From NCBI GenBank assembly GCA_002923335.1, contig BEHZ01000078.1:1-8493 (forward strand): a stretch of 8,493 nucleotides of DNA, written 5' to 3'. Every line of letters starts with the position of its first letter. Position 1 is the first letter of the stretch. A model generated the notes under the pieces. That model searched no databases, was not told the origin of the DNA, and saw only the letters and a program-made list of their open reading frames with translations. Positions 1 through 4,554 of this stretch are shown here, one piece after another. The stretch is from a bacterium HR23. Its GTDB lineage: Bacteria > Chloroflexota > Dehalococcoidia > Lucifugimonadales > HRBIN23. The position numbers were made by a program, and so were the translations under genes.

Positions 1-54
1 AGAGGTGTTATGATGGGGCCACAAGAGCCGGGGAGGGACAAGGCAAGGAGGTAG
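1..54 (+). other. Leader upstream of the first malic enzyme, possibly the tail of an unseen upstream gene
   Basis: The frame beginning at base 1 is open up to a TAG at 52-54 and could be the last 17 codons of a gene lying mostly left of the window. It also contains two ATG codons at 10-15 after an AGAGGTG, so a 14-codon small ORF is an alternative. A second frame is open from base 3 to a TAA at 69-71. Nothing in so short a stretch is recognisable, so no product is proposed. No convincing promoter is visible in these bases. Confidence 0.15.
45..52 (+). promoter_or_regulatory. Ribosome binding site for the first malic enzyme
   Basis: AAGGAGGT is a full-strength Shine-Dalgarno sequence, 8 nt before the GTG at 61. 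In the reading frame of the gene, TAG (52-54) and TGA (55-57) lie directly upstream, so the GTG at 61 is the only start codon available before the methionine at residue 24, which lies inside the ACT domain. This fixes the start. Confidence 0.85.
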
Positions 55-60
55 TGAGCC

Positions 61-1500
61 GTGCCCGCTAAAGAGCCAGAAGTTACCTACAGCATCACCG
101 TGCGAGCCGAATACCCTAACCGGCCGGGGATGCTGGGCCGTATCACCACTGCCATCGGCGAGGTGGGGGGCGACATCGGGGCGGTGGACCTGGTGCACTC
201 TAGCCGGGCAGTTATGGTGCGCGATTTTACCATCAACGCCCGGGACACCCAGCACGCCCAGGAAATTGTCAAGGCCGTGCGCAAGGTGCCGGGGGTGAGG
301 GTGGTGCACTGGTCAGACCGGGTCTTCCTGGTGCACCTGGGGGGCAAGATAGGTATCTACAGCAAGGTCCCCCTTAGAACCCGCACCGACCTCTCCCTAG
401 CCTATACCCCAGGGGTGGGGCGTGTGAGCACCGCCATCCACCAGGACCCCAAGTCGGTGTGGACGCTCACCAGCAAGGCCAATACCGTCGCCGTTGTTAC
501 CGACGGCACCGCTGTGCTGGGGCTGGGGGATGTGGGACCGGCCGCCGCCCTGCCCGTGATGGAAGGGAAGGCCCTCCTCTTCAAGGAACTGGGGGGTGTG
601 GACGCCTGGCCCCTCTGCTTAGCCACTAAGGATGTGGACGAGATCGTCCGCACGGTGAAGATCATCGCCACCGGCTTCGGGGGTATCAACTTGGAGGACA
701 TCTCGGCCCCCCGGTGCTTTGAGATTGAGGAGCGCCTCATAAAGGAACTGGACATCCCTGTGATGCACGACGACCAGCACGCCACCGCAGTAGTGGTGCT
801 GGCGGGCCTTACCAATGCCTGCAAAATCTTGAAGCGGAACCTGCAGGACCAGCGTATCGTTATCCTGGGGGCGGGGGCCAGCGCCACCGCCACGGCTAAA
901 CTCCTCCTGAAAGCGGGCGTGAAGGACATCACCCTCTGCGACCGCCAGGGCATTCTTTACGCCGGTCGTCCCGAGCACATGAACCCCTATAAGGAGGCCA
1001 TCGCCCAGCAGACCAACCCTCGGGGTTTGCGAGGCGACCTGATGAAGGCGGTGGAGGGGGCCGATGTCTTCATCGGGCTGTCGGGGCCGGGCCTCCTCAC
1101 CCCCGAGCACCTGAAGCGGATGAACCCCAAGCCCATCGTCTTTGCCCTGGCCAACCCCGTCCCGGAGATCTTCCCCGAGGAGGCAGCGCCCTACGCCTCC
1201 ATCATCGCCACGGGGCGTTCCGACTATCCCAACCAGATTAACAACGCCCTGGTGTTCCCTGGGATGTTCCGTGGGGTGCTGGATGTGCGGGCACGGCAGA
1301 TAACGGACGAGATGAAACTGGCGGCGGCCGAGGCTATCGCCAGTGTTATCCCCCAGAGGGAGTTGAACGAAGAATACATCGTGCCCAGCGTGTTTGACAA
1401 GCGGGTGGTGCCTAGCATTGCCAAAGCGGTGGGCCAAGCGGCCTATAAAGCGGGTGTGGCCCAGCGCTCCCGTCGGCGTTACCACCCGGCGAGAGCCTGA
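61..1500 (+). CDS. NAD(P)-dependent malic enzyme with N-terminal ACT domain, copy 1
   Basis: This 479-residue cytosolic enzyme should oxidatively decarboxylate malate to pyruvate and CO2 with reduction of NAD(P). An ACT regulatory domain fills about residues 8-90, so a small-molecule effector such as an amino acid is likely (inference from the family). The malic enzyme core begins at HLGGKI (92-97). Catalytic residues by family comparison are Tyr115 in YTPGVG, Lys170 in MEGKA, metal ligands Glu212/Asp213 in NLEDI, and Asp237/Asp238 in HDDQHATA. The dinucleotide-binding motif is G270-A-G-A-S-A275, with Asp294 at the end of the second Rossmann strand, which usually favours NAD. Asn365 in ALANP and Asn394/Asn395 in NQINN complete the site. 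The glycine motif is GxGxxA instead of the GxGxxG of the second copy. The size fits a short bacterial malic enzyme plus an ACT domain. It is followed 16 nt later by a paralogue, presumably in one transcript. Family assignment is secure; cofactor choice and effector are not. Confidence 0.95.
   Translation: MPAKEPEVTYSITVRAEYPNRPGMLGRITTAIGEVGGDIGAVDLVHSSRAVMVRDFTINARDTQHAQEIVKAVRKVPGVRVVHWSDRVFLVHLGGKIGIYSKVPLRTRTDLSLAYTPGVGRVSTAIHQDPKSVWTLTSKANTVAVVTDGTAVLGLGDVGPAAALPVMEGKALLFKELGGVDAWPLCLATKDVDEIVRTVKIIATGFGGINLEDISAPRCFEIEERLIKELDIPVMHDDQHATAVVVLAGLTNACKILKRNLQDQRIVILGAGASATATAKLLLKAGVKDITLCDRQGILYAGRPEHMNPYKEAIAQQTNPRGLRGDLMKAVEGADVFIGLSGPGLLTPEHLKRMNPKPIVFALANPVPEIFPEEAAPYASIIATGRSDYPNQINNALVFPGMFRGVLDVRARQITDEMKLAAAEAIASVIPQRELNEEYIVPSVFDKRVVPSIAKAVGQAAYKAGVAQRSRRRYHPARA
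85..1485 (+). repeat. Tandem gene duplication, unit 1
   Basis: This 467-codon stretch aligns with 1547-2950, with one codon of length difference. Nucleotide identity is high, with perfect runs such as 41 nt at 1036-1076 matching 2501-2541 and runs of about 23-26 nt around 510-590. By hand count, protein identity is about 78% over the ACT part (residues 9-97) and about 89% over residues 321-440. It is only about a third over the Rossmann segment at residues 252-320. Confidence 0.9.
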
Positions 1501-1520
1501 TGCCGAGGGAACCCGTATGA
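1500..1520 (+). other. Six-codon mini-ORF bridging the two malic enzyme genes
   Basis: The stop of copy 1 (TGA, 1498-1500) overlaps an ATG at 1500-1502. This ATG opens a six-codon frame encoding MPREPV, ending in TGA at 1518-1520, which in turn overlaps the ATG of copy 2 (1517-1519) in an ATGA arrangement. The chain of overlaps could hand ribosomes from the first gene to the second. No ribosome binding site specific to the mini-ORF was identified, and chance is possible. The peptide itself need not matter. Confidence 0.3.
1505..1510 (+). promoter_or_regulatory. Ribosome binding site for the second malic enzyme
   Basis: GAGGGA lies 6 nt before the ATG at 1517. An in-frame ATG further upstream at 1394 lies deep inside copy 1 and would add 41 residues unlike any malic enzyme. 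The ATG at 1517 instead makes the two paralogues align from their first residues, so it is preferred. Confidence 0.6.
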
Positions 1521-2965
1521 CTACACCTCCTCGCTATCCTGAGATTACCTACAGCATCACCGTGCGGGCGGAATACCCCAACCGCCCAGGAATGTTGGGC
1601 ACCATAGGTATCCAGGTGGGGGCGGTGGGCGGGGATATGGGGGCCGTGGACCTGGTGTATTCCAGCCGCGACCTCATCGTGCGGGACTTCACCATCAACG
1701 CCCGGGACACTCAGCACGCCCAGGAGATTGTCAAAGCCATCAAGGGCGTCCCTGGGGTCAAAGTCCTGCAGGTTTCGGACCCCGTTTTCCTGGCCCACCT
1801 GGGGGGCAAAATCGCCATCCACAGCAAGGTGCCCGTGCAGACCCGCACCGACCTGGCCAAGGTCTACACCCCCGGCGTAGCACGTGTCAGCCTTGCCATT
1901 CGCGAGGACCCCAAGGCCGTGTGGACCCTCACCAGCAAGGCCAACACCGTCGCCATCGTTACCGATGGGAGTCGGGTGCTGGGGCTGGGGGATGTGGGGC
2001 CGGCCGCCGCCCTGCCCGTGATGGAGGGAAAAGCCCTCCTCTTCAAGGAACTGGGGGGCGTAGATGCGTGGCCCCTCTGCCTCCAGACCCGGGAAGCGGA
2101 GGACTTCGTCCATATTGTCAAGGCGGTCTCCACCGGCTTCGGGGGCATCAACCTGGAGGACATCGCCACGCCCCGTTGCTTTGACATAGAAGACCGCCTG
2201 AAAGAGGAACTGGACATACCTGTTATCCATGACGACCAGCACGCTACGGCGGTGGCCATTCTGGCGGGGCTTCTGAATGCCCTCCGGCTGGTGCAGAAGA
2301 AACTGGACGAGGTGCGCATCGTGGTGTGTGGGGTGGGGGCAGCGGGCTCGGCGTGCATCCGTCTCCTGGTGCGGGCTGGCGCACGGCACATCATCCCCTA
2401 CGACAAGGAGGGTATCCTCCACCGGGGGATGCTCACACCTGACACGCACCGGGTGCGCCGATGGGTCATAGAGCATACCAACCCTGACAACCTCCAGGGG
2501 GACCTGATGAAGGCGGTGGAGGGGGCCGATGTCTTCATCGGCCTGTCGGCGCCGGGGGTGCTCACTGTGGAGCACCTCAAGCGCATGGCTCCCAAGCCCA
2601 TCGTCTTTGCCCTGGCCAACCCCATCCCGGAGATCTTCCCTGAAGAGGCGGCACCCTACGCCTCTGTTATTGCTACCGGGCGCTCCGACTACCCCAACCA
2701 GATCAACAACGCCCTGGTGTTCCCCGGGATGTTTCGTGGGGTGCTGGATGTGCGGGCGCGGCAAATTACCGAGGAGATGAAACTGGCGGCGGCCGAGGCC
2801 CTGGCCAGCGTTATCCCCCCCAGGGAGTTGAACGCCGAATACATCATCCCCAGCCTGTTCAATAAGCAGGTGGTGCGGGCGGTGGCCAAAGCGGTGGGGC
2901 AGGCTGCCTACAGGGTGGGGGTAGCCCAGCGCTCCCGCCGACGCTACCACTTCACACGGGTATAG
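1517..2965 (+). CDS. NAD-dependent malic enzyme with N-terminal ACT domain, copy 2
   Basis: This 482-residue paralogue of the preceding gene has the same ACT (about residues 10-92) plus malic enzyme layout and should catalyse the same reaction, malate to pyruvate and CO2. Key residues are all present: Tyr117 in YTPGVA, Lys172 in MEGKA, Glu214/Asp215 in NLEDI, Asp239/Asp240 in HDDQHATA, Asn368 in ALANP and the NQINN motif near 395-399. Its glycine motif is the classical G272-V-G-A-A-G277, with Asp296 at the end of the second strand, typical of NAD binding. A block of 33 residues ending at RARQIT is identical in both copies. The segment from about residue 254 to 323 differs strongly from copy 1. 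That pattern suggests the pair differ in cofactor handling or activity. The gene ends one base before the stop codon of the convergent CoA-transferase gene, leaving no room for a terminator between them. Confidence 0.95.
   Translation: MTTPPRYPEITYSITVRAEYPNRPGMLGTIGIQVGAVGGDMGAVDLVYSSRDLIVRDFTINARDTQHAQEIVKAIKGVPGVKVLQVSDPVFLAHLGGKIAIHSKVPVQTRTDLAKVYTPGVARVSLAIREDPKAVWTLTSKANTVAIVTDGSRVLGLGDVGPAAALPVMEGKALLFKELGGVDAWPLCLQTREAEDFVHIVKAVSTGFGGINLEDIATPRCFDIEDRLKEELDIPVIHDDQHATAVAILAGLLNALRLVQKKLDEVRIVVCGVGAAGSACIRLLVRAGARHIIPYDKEGILHRGMLTPDTHRVRRWVIEHTNPDNLQGDLMKAVEGADVFIGLSAPGVLTVEHLKRMAPKPIVFALANPIPEIFPEEAAPYASVIATGRSDYPNQINNALVFPGMFRGVLDVRARQITEEMKLAAAEALASVIPPRELNAEYIIPSLFNKQVVRAVAKAVGQAAYRVGVAQRSRRRYHFTRV
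1547..2950 (+). repeat. Tandem gene duplication, unit 2
   Basis: This is the second copy of the duplicated ACT-malic enzyme coding region, in direct orientation to 85-1485. Identity begins at the Thr-Tyr of the ACT domain and runs to the shared basic C-terminus (RSRRRYH). The last few codons of each gene differ. Confidence 0.9.
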
Positions 2966-2966
2966 T

Positions 2967-3638
2967 CTAGAGTTCTATCTCCTTCAGGTCAGGGGCGATG
3001 TGTAGGGGGGCGCCCGTGAGGGCCTGGACCTCCTGAGGTGTCCAGCCGGGCGCTATTTCCCTGAGCAGAAGGCCCTTCCCCTTCACTACCTCAAGAACCG
3101 CCAGGTCGGTAACGATAAGGCTTACACACTCCCGTGCGGTGAGGGGGTAGGTGCACTCCCGCACGATTTTGGGCCGTCCCTGCTTGTCGGTGTGTTCCAT
3201 AGCCACAATGACCCTTTTGGCCCCCACCGCCAGGTCCATACCACCCCCCACATTGCCGATGCCCCGCTCGGGGTAGAGCCAGTTGGCCAGGTCGCCCCGC
3301 TCGGACACTTGGAGGGCGCCCAGGACAGTGATATCTATGTGTCCCCCCCGCATAATGGCGAAGGCGTCGGCCGAGTGGAAGAAGGCCATGCCAGGCACCT
3401 TCTTGAGGAACTGCCCGCCGGCGTTTATGAGGTCAATATCCTCCTCACCGGGGTCGGCCAGGGGGCCACACCCCAGCACTCCGCTCTCCGAATGGTAGAG
3501 GATCTCCCTCCCCTCGGGCACATACTGGGATACCAGGGTGGGGATACCAATGCCCAGGTTCACCACCGCCCCATCGGGCAGTTCTTTGGCCACCCGCATG
3601 GCGATGCCGTCGCGGTCCAGGCGCTGTTTGGTGGGCAT
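2967..3638 (-). CDS. 3-oxoacid-type CoA-transferase, subunit B
   Basis: This 223-residue protein is the beta subunit of a family I CoA-transferase, which works with subunit A encoded just upstream to move CoA from an acyl-CoA donor to a free acid. The catalytic glutamate is expected at Glu51 in the SESG motif (50-53), which forms the glutamyl-CoA thioester in this family. Other family marks are GIGIPT (29-34), INAGG (71-75), HSADAFAIMRGGHID (88-102), GNVGGGMDLAVGAKRVIVAMEH (128-149) and the C-terminal GWTPQEVQ. Length and motifs match ScoB/AtoA-type subunits. A GGGAGG at 3643-3648 precedes the ATG by 4 nt. The 24-nt gap to subunit A indicates an operon. The substrate pair (for example succinyl-CoA with acetoacetate) cannot be decided from the sequence, so no gene symbol is given. 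Confidence 0.93.
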   Translation of the reverse strand: MPTKQRLDRDGIAMRVAKELPDGAVVNLGIGIPTLVSQYVPEGREILYHSESGVLGCGPLADPGEEDIDLINAGGQFLKKVPGMAFFHSADAFAIMRGGHIDITVLGALQVSERGDLANWLYPERGIGNVGGGMDLAVGAKRVIVAMEHTDKQGRPKIVRECTYPLTARECVSLIVTDLAVLEVVKGKGLLLREIAPGWTPQEVQALTGAPLHIAPDLKEIEL

Positions 3639-3642
3639 AAGG

Positions 3643-3648
3643 CCTCCC
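3643..3648 (-). promoter_or_regulatory. Ribosome binding site for CoA-transferase subunit B
   Basis: On the minus strand GGGAGG stands 4 nt before the ATG at 3638-3636, inside the 24-nt gap between the two subunit genes. The spacing is short but usable. No promoter-like sequence fits in the gap, so cotranscription with subunit A is likely. Confidence 0.6.
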
Positions 3649-3662
3649 GGAGCGTAAGTTGG

Positions 3663-4439
3663 CTAAACCCGCCCGCGCTCCCGTTTCCTAGCCTCGTAGG
3701 TCTCTGCCAGGATAGGAGTGTCGTCTGGGGGACGCACCACAATACGCTTGACATAAAGGGCCGGGGTGTGCACATGGTCGGGGTCAATACCCCCCGGCTC
3801 CACCACCTCATCCACCTCGGCGATGGTGATGCGTGCAGCCGTTGCCATAACCGCATTGAAGTTTCGGGAGGTGCCCCGATAGACCAGGTTCCCCAGCCTA
3901 TCCGCCTTCCACGCACGGATGAAGGCGAAGTCGGCGGTGAGGGCAGTCTCCAGCAGATATTCCCGCCCGTTGAAGACCCGTTTCTCCTTCCCCCGCTCCA
4001 GCAGGGTGCCCACTCCTGTGGGGGTGTAGAAGGCAGGGATGCCCGCCCCGCCCGCGCGGATGCGCTCCACCAAGGTGCCCTGGGGCACCGTCTCAATCTC
4101 CAGTTTCCCTTCTCGCCACGCCCGCTCCGCAGCACACAGGACGGACGGGTTGGCGGTAACCGGGAAGGAGGCGATGACCTTGCGCACCTGCCCGCTCTCA
4201 ATAAGGATGGAGTGGTCTATGTAGCGCTTGCCCCCCGGCATGCCAAAGCCGGCCGCCATAGCGATCCCCGCCGTGTTGGAGATGATGGTCAGGTTCTTCG
4301 CCCCGTGCTCCCATAAGGCCAGGATGAGGAAGTGGGGCATCCCCCCGGGGCCTCCGAAGCCGTCCAGGAAGATGGTCGCCCCGTCGGGGATGTCCGCCAC
4401 CGCCTCCCGGAAAGAAGGGACCACCTTGTTGATGGGCAC
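3663..4439 (-). CDS. 3-oxoacid-type CoA-transferase, subunit A
   Basis: This is the alpha subunit of a family I CoA-transferase, 258 residues from the preferred GTG start. Family marks are the glycine-rich loop DGFGGPGGMP (26-35), PQGTLVERIRAGGAGIPAFY (119-138), TPTGVGT (139-145), FNGREYLLE (156-164), ADFAFIRAWKADRLGNLVYR (169-188), NFNAVMATAA (193-202) and DPDHVHTPALYVKRIV (219-234). Common relatives read roughly GGFGxxGIPE in the first loop, so this copy is somewhat divergent there. The start is chosen at GTG 4439 because GAGGTGA lies just upstream and MPINKVV resembles the usual beginning of the family. An ATG at 4472 would add 11 mostly basic residues, has no ribosome binding site and sits against a possible -10 element. 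It is the first gene of the A-B operon, reading away from leuS. The substrate is unknown. Confidence 0.92.
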   Translation of the reverse strand: MPINKVVPSFREAVADIPDGATIFLDGFGGPGGMPHFLILALWEHGAKNLTIISNTAGIAMAAGFGMPGGKRYIDHSILIESGQVRKVIASFPVTANPSVLCAAERAWREGKLEIETVPQGTLVERIRAGGAGIPAFYTPTGVGTLLERGKEKRVFNGREYLLETALTADFAFIRAWKADRLGNLVYRGTSRNFNAVMATAARITIAEVDEVVEPGGIDPDHVHTPALYVKRIVVRPPDDTPILAETYEARKRERGRV

Positions 4440-4443
4440 CCTG

Positions 4444-4450
4444 TCACCTC
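4444..4450 (-). promoter_or_regulatory. Ribosome binding site supporting the GTG start of subunit A
   Basis: GAGGTGA on the minus strand ends 4 nt before the GTG at 4439-4437. The alternative ATG at 4472 is preceded only by AT-rich sequence (TATTATATACA) without a purine-rich site. This favours the shorter protein. Confidence 0.6.
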
Positions 4451-4470
4451 GTCTGCGCCTTTTGCTCTGC

Positions 4471-4500
4471 ATTGTATATAATACCCACGCCGCCCTGCAA
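4471..4500. promoter_or_regulatory. Candidate divergent promoter region between the CoA-transferase operon and leuS
   Basis: This is a marked AT-rich patch in otherwise GC-rich DNA, and it lies exactly between two divergent genes. On the plus strand TATAAT (4477-4482) is a perfect -10 hexamer, although no good -35 is seen at 16-18 nt. It would give leuS a leader of roughly 65 nt. On the minus strand TATTAT (4483-4478) or TATACA (4478-4473) could be a -10 for the CoA-transferase operon. A weak -35-like TTGCAG (4500-4495) lies 16 nt before TATACA. The two -10 elements overlap, so the two promoters would compete for polymerase. This is inferred from sequence and position only. Confidence 0.5.
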
Positions 4501-4538
4501 AGGGGTGAGGGTTAGTGCTAGGATAGAAGCAAAGCCCA

Positions 4539-4546
4539 GGGAGAGG
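4539..4546 (+). promoter_or_regulatory. Ribosome binding site for leuS
   Basis: GGGAGAGG lies 8 nt before the ATG at 4555. It supports translation starting at the N-terminal extra domain. Internal candidates (ATG at 4804, GTG at 4840) have only weak upstream purine stretches. Confidence 0.65.
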
Positions 4547-4554
4547 ATGCCTGC

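Noticed and set aside
1394..1516. 41-codon N-terminal extension of the second malic enzyme
   Set aside because: It overlaps the end of copy 1 in another frame, lacks a ribosome binding site, and has no counterpart in copy 1. The ATG at 1517 has a site and aligns with the paralogue.
1412..2950. Long open frame of 512 codons antisense to the second malic enzyme
   Set aside because: It mirrors a strongly conserved gene in GC-rich DNA, where the opposite strand often lacks stops. Its translation is low-complexity (rich in His, Gly, Pro) and matches no family known to me.
2961..2980. Small inverted repeat ATAG/CTAT at the malic enzyme / CoA-transferase junction as a terminator
   Set aside because: The stem is only four weak base pairs with a nine-base loop and no T-run.
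3192..4316. Open frame of 374 codons on the plus strand across both CoA-transferase genes
   Set aside because: It lies opposite two confidently assigned genes, spans their intergenic gap, and has a low-complexity translation with no recognisable motif.
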